From a virus: 64,000 bases of DNA. The position numbers and the translations under genes are program-made. Below the pieces are notes generated by a model. It worked only from the letters and a program-made list of their open reading frames with translations, was not told the origin of the DNA and made no database searches. This document shows, piece after piece, positions 27,160 through 34,962 of this stretch (within the stretch, counting starts at the first letter, position 1; every line of letters starts with the position of its first letter). Location of the stretch: positions 91,283 through 155,282 of the IMG/VR virus record IMGVR_UViG_3300037294_000405; one strand, written 5' to 3'.

Positions 27160-27811
27160 AATAGAAAAAGAACCAGAATTTCTTTTAAGTCTGGATGTAT
27201 CAACTTCAACCATTGGTATTGCATTATTTGAAGATATGGGTAACAAGGGTGAATTAAAACTTTTACACCATGTATCACCAAAAGTTAAACCAAAACCAGA
27301 AACAAAAACGGAAGAATTGTTTAGGAAAATTGAAATATTTGAAAATGAATTTCTTTCACACTATAGTGATTTTGGTATTACTAGGGTTGTTATCGAAGAA
27401 CCACTACTTCAGTCAAACAATGTTTACACGATTGCCACCTTATTAAGGTTTAATGGTATGATTTCAAAATCTATTTACGATACTTTAGGTATTGTACCAG
27501 AGTTCATCTCTTCTTATGATGCACGTAAATACGCATTTCCAGAGCTTATGGACGTTAGAAAAGCAAAAAAGGATGGAACACCTTTAGCTGATAAACAAAT
27601 AGCTAAAAACGCTCCTGTGTTGTTTGGGGGTTATCCATTTAATGTTGACAAGAAAATGGTGATTTTCGAAAATGTATGTGATTTAGAACCGCAAATAAAA
27701 TGGATGTTAGATAAAAAAAATAAACTAAAAAAAGAAAATTTCGACATGAGTGATGCCTATGCTTGTGGGTTAGCTTGGTTTAACCTTAGAAAGATAAAAA
27801 GAGATAATTAA
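27149..27811 (+). CDS. RuvC-like Holliday junction resolvase / RNase H-fold nuclease
   Basis: 220 residues from the ATG at 27149. Acidic residues sit where RuvC-family enzymes need them: Asp16 in LLSLDVSTSTIGIAL, Glu near 83 in VVIEEPLL, and Asp near 202 in FDMSDAYACGLAW. Expected role: cleavage of branched replication and recombination intermediates before packaging. The 5' end overlaps the GIY-YIG gene and the 3' end overlaps a convergent HNH gene; the last residues (IKRDN) come from a shared palindrome. Remnants of a different allele flank the island. Confidence 0.75.
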   Translation: MKNKIEKEPEFLLSLDVSTSTIGIALFEDMGNKGELKLLHHVSPKVKPKPETKTEELFRKIEIFENEFLSHYSDFGITRVVIEEPLLQSNNVYTIATLLRFNGMISKSIYDTLGIVPEFISSYDARKYAFPELMDVRKAKKDGTPLADKQIAKNAPVLFGGYPFNVDKKMVIFENVCDLEPQIKWMLDKKNKLKKENFDMSDAYACGLAWFNLRKIKRDN

Positions 27812-27825
27812 TTATCTCTTTTTAT
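27794..27825. terminator. 32-base perfect palindrome at convergent gene ends
   Basis: A 32-base perfect inverted repeat, AT-rich with AAAAAGAGATAATT as its left arm, centred between 27809 and 27810. It contains the stop codons of both convergent genes and ends in A/T runs on both sides, so it can act as a bidirectional terminator. Because it is a palindrome, both proteins end in IKRDN. Confidence 0.75.
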
Positions 27826-28554
27826 TACTCTATTTATATAACCACATAATGGTTTAAGGTTAGTATAGTGGTTAAGTTTAATTAATTCGTCTTCACACAT
27901 TGCTTTTGATTGTGGTATGATATGGTCAATATCCCAACCATAATTTTTTGTCCCATTATATATTCCTCTATTATCCCAAGTCATCCATGATTCCCAAAGT
28001 GATTCAATATGTTGTTTAAAATATTCATAAGAACATCCTAATATTTCATGTGACCTAGATTTTTTAGTAAACCCATTCTTTTTTAATGCGCTGTTAATCA
28101 TTCGATTCATATAACATCTTAAATTAAAAACTGGGTCGATTTTTTTTCTTTCTTTTGTTTTTTCATTTCGAATCTGTTTATATTGTTCGTTATACTCTTT
28201 GTAGTATTCTGGATTTTTATTATTCCATTCTTTTTTATAATTCGGGTTATTAATAACCCATTCTTTTTGCTTTTCTTTTATGTTAAGAATATTTTCCTCT
28301 CTATATTTTTTTGATGTCTCTTTTATATTTTCTATGTTATTATAATAATAACTTTTACTTTTTTGTTTAATTATTTCGCTGTTATCCTTATAATATTCTT
28401 TAATTGTTTCGCTGTTATCCTTATAATATTCTTTAGAATAATTCGAATTACATATTTTACATATTGTTCTTAATCCATCTTTAGTAATTTTATGTTTACC
28501 AAATTCTGTTATTGGTTTTAATACTTCACATTTTTTACATTTTTTAATTTCCAT
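27808..28554 (-). CDS. HNH homing endonuclease
   Basis: 248 residues. The N-terminus has a zinc-ribbon-like KKCKKCEVLKPITEF ... CKIC pattern, the middle is a repeated, charged region (KEYYKDNSE twice), and the C-terminus has the HNH nuclease core (YGWDIDHIIPQSKA, then LNHYTNLKPLCG). It is on the minus strand with its own late-type promoter and ends in the palindrome shared with the RuvC-like gene. It separates that gene from the 3' remnant of the older allele. Confidence 0.85.
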   Translation of the reverse strand: MEIKKCKKCEVLKPITEFGKHKITKDGLRTICKICNSNYSKEYYKDNSETIKEYYKDNSEIIKQKSKSYYYNNIENIKETSKKYREENILNIKEKQKEWVINNPNYKKEWNNKNPEYYKEYNEQYKQIRNEKTKERKKIDPVFNLRCYMNRMINSALKKNGFTKKSRSHEILGCSYEYFKQHIESLWESWMTWDNRGIYNGTKNYGWDIDHIIPQSKAMCEDELIKLNHYTNLKPLCGYINRVIKRDN

Positions 28555-28561
28555 AATCTTG

Positions 28562-28576
28562 TTTTATTATAAATAT
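28562..28576 (-). promoter_or_regulatory. Putative late promoter (minus strand)
   Basis: On the minus strand this reads ATATTTATAATAAAA, an exact copy of the motif, 7 bases before the HNH start codon. Confidence 0.55.
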
Positions 28577-28615
28577 ATTGAAATTACAAAAAAACATATT
28601 TTTTTAAGTTTGTGA

Positions 28616-28792
28616 TACAAGAAATATGTTTTATGGGAAAAAGTTGCTGAATTAGAACCACAAGTTACTTGGTTTTATGATAAAAACAACAAATTAAAAA
28701 AGGAAACATTCGATACATCTGACGCATACGTTTGTGCTATAGGTTATATGAATAAAATAGGTCTTTGGCCTAGGCAACCAAATCAATTCTAA
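28616..28792 (+). pseudogene. 3' remnant of a RuvC-like nuclease gene
   Basis: An open frame without a start codon: YKKYVLWEKVAELEPQVTWF, continuing through KKETFDTSDAYVCAIGYM to PNQF and stop. It aligns with the last ~55 residues of the intact nuclease (KKMVIFENVCDLEPQIKWM, KKENFDMSDAYACGLAW) but is clearly diverged. With the 5' remnant at 26149 it marks a resident gene whose middle was displaced by the island. Confidence 0.85.
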
Positions 28793-28798
28793 AATTAT

Positions 28799-28829
28799 TT
28801 GGAAAAACAGTTTTAATTTCGTACCTTTG
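28799..28829 (+). promoter_or_regulatory. Bacteroidetes-type promoter for primase
   Basis: TTG at 28799-28801, 20 bases, then TACCTTTG at 28822-28829. The ATG at 28834 begins only 4 bases later, so the transcript is probably leaderless or nearly so. Confidence 0.8.
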
Positions 28830-28833
28830 TCGA

Positions 28834-29790
28834 ATGGCAATGTTATTAGTTAACATATTAGAAAGTTTTTTAGGTGAAACTAGAAAACATAATGAAGACA
28901 CTGGGCAAATCGCATTTGATTGTCCAGCATGTTCTGCTGAAAAAGGTTTAATAGATGGTGATGGTAAAGGTAATCTAGAGATTAACTATCAAATGAACAA
29001 GTTTAAATGTTGGTCATGTCATGAAATTAACCATATGCGTGGCCCAGTTTTAAAACTTTTAAAAAAATACGCAACACCTAAAAATATTCGAGATTATTTA
29101 TTGGTAAAACCAGATGCTGAATTTATTACCAATATAGAACGTGAACGAGTATTATTAACCCTACCAGAAGGGTATAAACGACTGTCTGATTGCACAGAAA
29201 AAGACTACAAAGCAAATTTAGCGTTAAATTATTTAAAAACCAGAGGTATTACAGATGATATCATAGATGAATACGATATTGGTTATACTTATCGTGGTAA
29301 ATTCTTCAATAGGATAATTATTCCGTCTTACGATTCGGAAGGTGAATTAAATTATTTTATCGCTAGATGGTTTGATAAAGAATACACAAAATTAAAGTAT
29401 CTAAATCCAGACGCTGAAAAACAAGAAATCATATTTAACGAAGGGCGATTGAACTTAGATGCAACAATTTATTTAGTTGAGGGCGCAACTGACCACATAG
29501 TAACACCAAATTCTATTCCATTACTAGGTAAATTCCTTTCAAATAATCTTTTAGAGTTATTGCATGATAAGTCAGCTGGTTTTGTTGTGATTGTTTTAGA
29601 TGATGATGCGTGGGAAGATGCTAAAATTTTGTATCAACAACTAAATTTTGGTAACTTAAGAGGTAGAATAAAATTAGTTAGACCACCAGAGGGTTATGAC
29701 CCATCTAAGATTTATGAAAATTTAGGTAATAAGGGTATGACTAAACTTCTTATGGGTGCTTTTAAACCAGAGGATAAAGATGTATATTAA
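28834..29790 (+). CDS. DNA primase, zinc-binding and TOPRIM type
   Basis: 318 residues. A zinc-binding motif lies at Cys30-Cys33 (CPAC) and Cys59-Cys62 (CWSC), and a TOPRIM domain follows with the Glu in LVEGATDHIV near residue 213 and the acidic cluster LDDDAW near 255. This fits the phage DnaG/gp61-like primase family that lays down RNA primers on the lagging strand. It opens the DNA-metabolism block. Confidence 0.8.
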   Translation: MAMLLVNILESFLGETRKHNEDTGQIAFDCPACSAEKGLIDGDGKGNLEINYQMNKFKCWSCHEINHMRGPVLKLLKKYATPKNIRDYLLVKPDAEFITNIERERVLLTLPEGYKRLSDCTEKDYKANLALNYLKTRGITDDIIDEYDIGYTYRGKFFNRIIIPSYDSEGELNYFIARWFDKEYTKLKYLNPDAEKQEIIFNEGRLNLDATIYLVEGATDHIVTPNSIPLLGKFLSNNLLELLHDKSAGFVVIVLDDDAWEDAKILYQQLNFGNLRGRIKLVRPPEGYDPSKIYENLGNKGMTKLLMGAFKPEDKDVY

Positions 29791-30173
29791 ATTGAGACAA
29801 AACCAGTATCCGTAGTGGTTGCAAAACCATTAGAGACTAAACTACCCCATACATTTTCTGCATCTGGTGATAAATAATCATCAGAATATAATTTTTTATC
29901 TTCTTTGGCGAGTGTTCTAATAATGTATTTATACATACCTTTACCCAAGCCTTGGTTTCTAAATTTATCATAAAGAACCACCCCAAATATTTTATAACCG
30001 TCTTCAAATGGTTTAAGTCTAAAACCACCCATTCTTTCGTTTTCGTAAAAAGGTATAAAAACTAACAAATTATTCACTATTTGTCTTTTTATTTTTATCT
30101 TAGATGTATCAATTTTTTCGTTTTCAGATTCTAATATTGCTTTTCTAAACTGTTCTTTAATAAAATCTTTCAT
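29787..30173 (-). CDS. GNAT-family acetyltransferase-like protein
   Basis: 128 residues, minus strand. The segment GYKIFGVVLYDKFRNQGLGK, then GMYKYIIRTL, has the R-x-x-G-x-G acetyl-CoA loop of GNAT enzymes, followed by the helix and a late WGSLVSNGF motif. The substrate is unknown. Its N-terminal MKDFIKEQFRKAILESE helix resembles the start of a small gene at 53005 (MKGFIRERLVYLLSES), so that element may be shared among phage proteins. It converges on the primase gene with a 4-base overlap. Confidence 0.65.
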   Translation of the reverse strand: MKDFIKEQFRKAILESENEKIDTSKIKIKRQIVNNLLVFIPFYENERMGGFRLKPFEDGYKIFGVVLYDKFRNQGLGKGMYKYIIRTLAKEDKKLYSDDYLSPDAENVWGSLVSNGFATTTDTGFVSI

Positions 30174-30180
30174 GGTATTC

Positions 30181-30195
30181 TTTTAATATAAATAC
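30181..30195 (-). promoter_or_regulatory. Putative late promoter (minus strand) for the GNAT gene
   Basis: The minus strand reads GTATTTATATTAAAA, a variant of the late motif, 8 bases before the start codon and adjacent to the divergent host-type promoter at 30196. Confidence 0.4.
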
Positions 30196-30226
30196 TTGCA
30201 ATATAGAATAAAATTTCGTACCTTTG
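30196..30226 (+). promoter_or_regulatory. Bacteroidetes-type promoter for the nuclease/helicase block
   Basis: TTG at 30196-30198, 20 bases, TACCTTTG at 30219-30226, in the extended context TTCGTACCTTTGTAA shared with other promoters here. ATG follows at 30241. Confidence 0.8.
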
Positions 30227-30240
30227 TAATAAAAGTAAAT

Positions 30241-31023
30241 ATGAGTAAAGCTAAATTATGGGAAGGTCCAGTATTTCTAGAACCAATAGAACATAAATAC
30301 CATCACAGGGTAACTGGTAAGACTTATAAGTCAGTTACGACAACCCTTTCATCGATTGAACCTCACTTTGATTCAGAGGCGGTTTCAGCTGCTATCGTAA
30401 ACCAATTAGATAACGTTAAACAAGAACGTTATATCGGTTTAACACAACAACAAATACTTGATTTTTGGCAAATGCTTAATGATGAAGCGAATGTATATGG
30501 TACTAAGGTCCATGACATCGTTGAGCGTTATTTATTAGCTAACAAATGGTATTTTCCAACAGATGATGAAGAAGGTGAGTTTGAACAATGCGTTATAGAT
30601 GGTTTTAATGCGTTAAAAATTGATGAGGGTGTGGCAATGTGGCCAGAACGTATATTGTTTTCTGAACAATACGAGTTAGCTGGTATGTCTGACCTTATTA
30701 TAGATATTGATGAAAAATACTTTGATGTGTGGGATTGGAAAACAAATAGAGAGTTTAACTTCTTTAACCAATACGGTAATGAAACGTTGTTTAAACCTTT
30801 TGACCACTTACAAGCGTGTCAATGGTCAATTTATACGCTTCAGTTAAGTGTTTATACATATATGTATGAATTAGAGTTTACTGGGCGTAAATGTAGACAA
30901 ATATGTATTGGGTATTGGGATAAAGAGAAAAAAACTTTTGAAAAAATTCAAATTATGTATTTGAAACATGAAGCTAAAAAGCTTATTGAGATGCATCACT
31001 ATAACTTAATGAAAAACTTATAA
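30241..31023 (+). CDS. PD-(D/E)XK nuclease, RecB/Cas4-like
   Basis: 260 residues from the ATG at 30241; the frame is open upstream but that part overlaps the promoter. Motifs of RecB-type nucleases appear in order: GTKVHDIVERYL (near residue 88), E-x-AGMSDLIIDID (near 145), DVWDWKTN (near 163) giving the D and D-x-K catalytic residues, and a QLSVYTYMYE helix. Likely role: DNA end processing or host DNA degradation alongside the helicase and gp46/47 genes that follow. Confidence 0.75.
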   Translation: MSKAKLWEGPVFLEPIEHKYHHRVTGKTYKSVTTTLSSIEPHFDSEAVSAAIVNQLDNVKQERYIGLTQQQILDFWQMLNDEANVYGTKVHDIVERYLLANKWYFPTDDEEGEFEQCVIDGFNALKIDEGVAMWPERILFSEQYELAGMSDLIIDIDEKYFDVWDWKTNREFNFFNQYGNETLFKPFDHLQACQWSIYTLQLSVYTYMYELEFTGRKCRQICIGYWDKEKKTFEKIQIMYLKHEAKKLIEMHHYNLMKNL

Positions 31024-31024
31024 T

Positions 31025-32407
31025 ATGATATTAGAGGAAAATTTTTTGAAACTACCAAAAATAGTTGACGGATTGACGGTTAAAAAAACCACAATTATAC
31101 AAAAACCTAATATTGACACGTTAACTAAAGAACAATTAGAAATATTTAACGAGATAACTAAAATTTCAACTAATGTGTTTTCACAATCTTTATTGACGGG
31201 TTATTCTGGTACTGGAAAATCTTTTTTGGTGTCTAAGATAATTGAAGAATTGTTATTTATGAAAAAATCGATTAGGATAGCGATAACTGCACCTACAAAT
31301 AAAGCTGTTAGAGTGTTAAAAAATCTATCGATGATTAGTGATGATAATGTTAGGGTTGATTTTATTACGTTACATTCATTATTAGGTCTTAAACGTAATA
31401 TAACGCATGAGGGTAAGGAAGAATATAAACAATTATTTAATGGTGGCAACTTGGATGAATATAGTGTTGTTTTAGTTGATGAGGTTTCTATGTTAGATAA
31501 TGAACTTTACGGGGTCTTAAAATCTCAAGCAGAAATAAATAAAATAATGCTTTTGTTTATTGGAGATAGAGGTCAAATACCACCAGTTAATGGTGGTGAA
31601 TCAATTTTGTTTAATAGTTTGTTAGATAATAATTACAATTTAACTGAAATTATTCGTCAATCTAATGGAAACCCAATAATTAAATTGGCTCAAACTATTA
31701 GACAAAACGAAAAGTTTGAAAAAGAAACTATAATAGATGAAAAGAACAATGGGGTTGCGTATTTGAAAATAAACACTGAACAATTATTGTTAGATACATA
31801 TTTTAATTCTGAACATTTTAGAAAAAACGCTAATTTTGTTAAAGTATTAGCGTGGACCAATAGTGCTGTTAATTATTATAATTCTAAAATCAGAACATTA
31901 ATTTATGGTGAAAATTGCGGTAAATTATGTGTTGGTGAAAAAATGGTTTGTAATAAACCTATCACCAACAGTAAAAACCAAGTAATATTAAATAATAACG
32001 ATGAATTTGAGGTCATATCTTTTGTTATGAAAAAAGAAACTAGAAGTTATGATTTTTCATATTATGAAGTGACTATTAATTGTGATGGGAATATCCTCAA
32101 GATTAAATTATTGGCCGAAAAATCTGAAACCGCTTTTTCTAAACAAGTTAATGTTTTAAAAAAAGCCGCTGAAAACGCCAAAGTTATGGGTAGAAGAAGC
32201 GCTTGGACAAAATACTATAGATTTTTAGAAAGATATGCTGATGTTAAATACAACTACGCTTTAACTGTTCATAAATCACAAGGTAGTACGTTTGATAATG
32301 TTATAGTCATTAATGTAGATATAAATAGGGTTTTAAACCAAATCGAACGAAATAAATTGTTATATACAGCTATAACTAGAGCTAAGAATAGGTTATTTGT
32401 TATTTAA
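31025..32407 (+). CDS. Dda-like SF1 DNA helicase
   Basis: 460 residues. Walker A is GYSGTGKS at residues 59-66, Walker B VVLVDEVSMLD near 147, an arginine-bearing GDRGQIPPV motif near 180, and the C-terminal UvrD-type motif ALTVHKSQGSTFDN near 410 with YTAITRAKNRL at the end. This is the RecD/Dda arrangement; T4 Dda is a 5'-3' helicase of 439 residues that acts at replication start and in recombination. It begins 1 base after the nuclease stop. Confidence 0.88.
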   Translation: MILEENFLKLPKIVDGLTVKKTTIIQKPNIDTLTKEQLEIFNEITKISTNVFSQSLLTGYSGTGKSFLVSKIIEELLFMKKSIRIAITAPTNKAVRVLKNLSMISDDNVRVDFITLHSLLGLKRNITHEGKEEYKQLFNGGNLDEYSVVLVDEVSMLDNELYGVLKSQAEINKIMLLFIGDRGQIPPVNGGESILFNSLLDNNYNLTEIIRQSNGNPIIKLAQTIRQNEKFEKETIIDEKNNGVAYLKINTEQLLLDTYFNSEHFRKNANFVKVLAWTNSAVNYYNSKIRTLIYGENCGKLCVGEKMVCNKPITNSKNQVILNNNDEFEVISFVMKKETRSYDFSYYEVTINCDGNILKIKLLAEKSETAFSKQVNVLKKAAENAKVMGRRSAWTKYYRFLERYADVKYNYALTVHKSQGSTFDNVIVINVDINRVLNQIERNKLLYTAITRAKNRLFVI

Positions 32408-32432
32408 TACATTAAAAAATAAAAAAAAATAT

Positions 32433-33254
32433 ATGGAGAATAAAATAAAAAAATGTGTTCATCTTGCGGATATTCATATTAGGACGTTTAGATTACACGA
32501 TGAATATAAAGATTCTTTTAACACTCTTTTAAAAGAGTTAGGTGAATTGTTGGAAGGATATAAAAGAGAAGAAATTAGAATAGTAATCGCTGGTGACCTT
32601 GTTCACCAAAAAATTGTTATTTCTAACGAACAATTGATGTTAGGTACTTGGTTTTTGAGAGAATTAGAAAAAATAGGGCCAGTTGTTATTATTGCTGGTA
32701 ACCACGATTTATTAGAAAATAATAAAGACCGAATGGATAGTATTAGCCCGATGGTTCAATTTTTACCAGACCAAAACATAAACTATTTTAAAGAATCTAA
32801 ATGTTATTTAGATGGTGATGTTGTATGGTGCGTGTATTCAATTTTTGAAGAAAATACAAGACCAGATATTGAATCAGCTAGATTACAGTTTGGTGATGAT
32901 AAAACATATATTGGTTTATTTCATGCTCCAGTATTAAACGCTAAAACAGATATTGGTTATGAAATTGACCATGGTGCTGGGTTAGAAATATTCGAAGGTT
33001 GTGATATTGTAATGTTAGGTGATATACATAAAAGACAAGTGTTCAACCACAAAGGTATATTAATAGCTTACCCATCATCGTTGATACAACAAAATTTTGG
33101 TGAAAACATAACAAAACATGGGTTTTTATTGTGGGATATTCCAACTAAAACATATACAGAACACGATGTTGAAAATAAGTTTCCTTATTATCAATTTAAA
33201 ATTAAATCGATTGAGGATATTGAAAACGGTACAGAAAAAATAACAAATTTATGA
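32433..33254 (+). CDS. gp47/SbcD-like recombination nuclease subunit
   Basis: 273 residues from ATG 32433. An in-frame ATG at 32397 overlaps the helicase gene and adds a Lys/Asn-rich stretch, so it is less likely. The calcineurin-like phosphoesterase motifs are all present: HLADIHI, AGDLVH, AGNHDLL, LFHAPV and LGDIHKRQ. It partners the split gp46 gene downstream; in T4 gp46/gp47 resect DNA ends for recombination-dependent replication. Confidence 0.9.
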   Translation: MENKIKKCVHLADIHIRTFRLHDEYKDSFNTLLKELGELLEGYKREEIRIVIAGDLVHQKIVISNEQLMLGTWFLRELEKIGPVVIIAGNHDLLENNKDRMDSISPMVQFLPDQNINYFKESKCYLDGDVVWCVYSIFEENTRPDIESARLQFGDDKTYIGLFHAPVLNAKTDIGYEIDHGAGLEIFEGCDIVMLGDIHKRQVFNHKGILIAYPSSLIQQNFGENITKHGFLLWDIPTKTYTEHDVENKFPYYQFKIKSIEDIENGTEKITNL

Positions 33255-33484
33255 TGCTAAAAGAGTTAAAAACGTTCATCAATAGTATACCAGAAAATAT
33301 GGATGAATTTGAGATGGTTAATGGTGAATTTGGTTTGGGTTCTGATGGTAACACGTTTGTAATGACAAACAATTCAATTATGACAATCTATGTAGATGAA
33401 AATAACGGTGAAATTCAATTCCTACATCAAACAGATAAAGATGTAAAAAACATATTACTAGATGGAGATTCCGAAAAAAATTAA
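33251..33484 (+). CDS. Small acidic protein between gp47 and gp46
   Basis: 77 residues, acidic, beta-rich (TFVMTNNSIMTIYVDENNGE), no recognised family. It overlaps the gp47 stop by 4 bases (ATGA) and the next gene by 23 bases, so it is translated as part of the recombination operon. Confidence 0.55.
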   Translation: MMLKELKTFINSIPENMDEFEMVNGEFGLGSDGNTFVMTNNSIMTIYVDENNGEIQFLHQTDKDVKNILLDGDSEKN

Positions 33485-33911
33485 AGATGAAATTTGGGAT
33501 TATTGTCGTTTGAACAATGTAACCAATATCGATGAGTTTACTATAAAATTAGTTAAGCAAGGTTTTACGGTTGAGAAATTTGGTGCCACACCATCCGTTG
33601 CTGAAAAAATAGTGAAAAAGATAGTAGAAAAGATGGTTGAAGTACCTGTTGAAGTTGAAAAAGTGGTTGAAAAAGTGGTTGAAAAAATTGTTGAGGTAAT
33701 GGTTGAAAAAGAAGTTTATATTACTGATGATTCACAAACAAAAAAAATGGTTGATAAAATTGCTAAATTACAAAAAGAATCAACAACTAATAATAGTGTA
33801 CAAAGCAAATTAAAAGAACAAATATCAAAATTAACTGAACAGTTAAAAACAGTTAATAAAGAATTAGAAAAAGAAAAAAATAAAAGTAAAACTGACATTT
33901 ATGGCGAATAA
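33462..33911 (+). CDS. Coiled-coil protein with VEK repeats
   Basis: 149 residues. An N-terminal helical domain (~50 residues) is followed by a repeated (VEKVVEK)n stretch at about residues 60-85 and a long charged coiled coil to the C-terminus (KLKEQISKLTEQLKTVNKEL). It overlaps both neighbours and sits right before gp46. It may be an adaptor of the nuclease complex, but this is only inferred from position. Confidence 0.55.
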   Translation: MEIPKKIKDEIWDYCRLNNVTNIDEFTIKLVKQGFTVEKFGATPSVAEKIVKKIVEKMVEVPVEVEKVVEKVVEKIVEVMVEKEVYITDDSQTKKMVDKIAKLQKESTTNNSVQSKLKEQISKLTEQLKTVNKELEKEKNKSKTDIYGE

Positions 33912-34494
33912 CACAGATACCGCAGATAACACATTAATATCACCGTACTCCAAGATTAAAGTGTATTGGGATGACCAGCCGCACAACTACAGCAAAGAGG
34001 CTAAAAATAAGATTAGAAACTACATAGCTAACAAGTACGGTGTTCAAAAAAACAATATAACTGTTGTTTATAGACCAGTTAGGTTCAATACCGATGGTGA
34101 TGCCATTGAAATCACTGGTGCTGGTATAGAAAATATCATGGATATTAACTATCAAAGAGCGCTTATGAAAGAGTTAATTACTAGAGATGGTAAGAATATT
34201 GACTTCAACCGTATTGTTGCTTTAGATGACAAGGTAAACGGTGAATTAAATGTTGATTTAACGCAAACAACACATAGGAGCTGGTCAATTAAATGGGTCA
34301 TGATAGATAATTTCTTATCCTTTGGTGAAAGTAATTACGTTCCTTTTAGTAAATTAAAAGGTTTAACTATAGTAAATTCAGTTCCAGCTAATCAAGGTGG
34401 GAAATGTGTTAGGTCTGACACTCAAGTAGTTATATCTTATAATCAAGATGAAATCATTAAAAAACTAGGTTTTTTACCAGATGAATTAAAATAA
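33901..34494 (+). CDS. gp46/SbcC-like ATPase N-terminal part fused to split-intein N fragment
   Basis: 197 residues. Residues 1-128 are an extension not typical of SbcC; residues 129-168 are the start of an SMC/Rad50-type ATPase head (WSIKWVMIDNFLSFGES, then GLTIVNSVPANQGGK), ending in the middle of the Walker A loop. At Cys169 the sequence turns into an intein block A (CVRSDTQVVI) and stops 29 residues later. The rest of the ATPase is in the ORF at 34591, so a working enzyme requires trans-splicing or very unusual assembly. Confidence 0.9.
   Translation: MANNTDTADNTLISPYSKIKVYWDDQPHNYSKEAKNKIRNYIANKYGVQKNNITVVYRPVRFNTDGDAIEITGAGIENIMDINYQRALMKELITRDGKNIDFNRIVALDDKVNGELNVDLTQTTHRSWSIKWVMIDNFLSFGESNYVPFSKLKGLTIVNSVPANQGGKCVRSDTQVVISYNQDEIIKKLGFLPDELK
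34405..34491 (+). other. Split intein N-terminal fragment (IntN), unusually short
   Basis: Cys169 to Lys197 of the upstream ORF. Only block A (CVRSDTQVV) is present; block B is in the downstream ORF. Junction between bases 34404 and 34405, directly after the Walker A Lys codon. Confidence 0.85.
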
Positions 34495-34590
34495 TTTAAC
34501 AAATACTTTACCTTCTTGGTTAATTGGTTATCATGAATTATTAAGGACATTATATGAAATAAGTTTAGAAATTTAAAAATAAAAAAGTAT

Positions 34591-34962
34591 ATGAATAAAG
34601 AAATTACGATAGGTGAATTACATGAAATTTACCAAAAATACGGAGACCTAGATTTTAAAGTTGATACACCATACGGTTTTAAAGATATTGAATGGTGTGG
34701 TATTACGGAAGAAAATGCTGATGTTTATAGATGTGAACTTGAAAATGGTATGTTTGTTGAAGGTGCTGATTATCATCGTTTAAAGAAAACGGATGGTGAG
34801 TTTGTTGTACTTAAAGAAATTAAAGTTGGTGAAATAATCCAAACTAATAATGGTGATAGTGCAGTTGCTAGTATTAAGTTATTAGAAGAAAAAGATACGT
34901 TATATGATATTCAAGTAGCGGAAGTTCACCAATATTATACAAATGGTATTGTATCACACAAT
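34591..34962 (+). other. Split intein C-terminal fragment (IntC), 124 residues
   Basis: Carries blocks B, F and G, ending in SHN with Thr as +1 residue. No endonuclease domain is present. The junction lies between bases 34962 and 34963. Confidence 0.85.
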
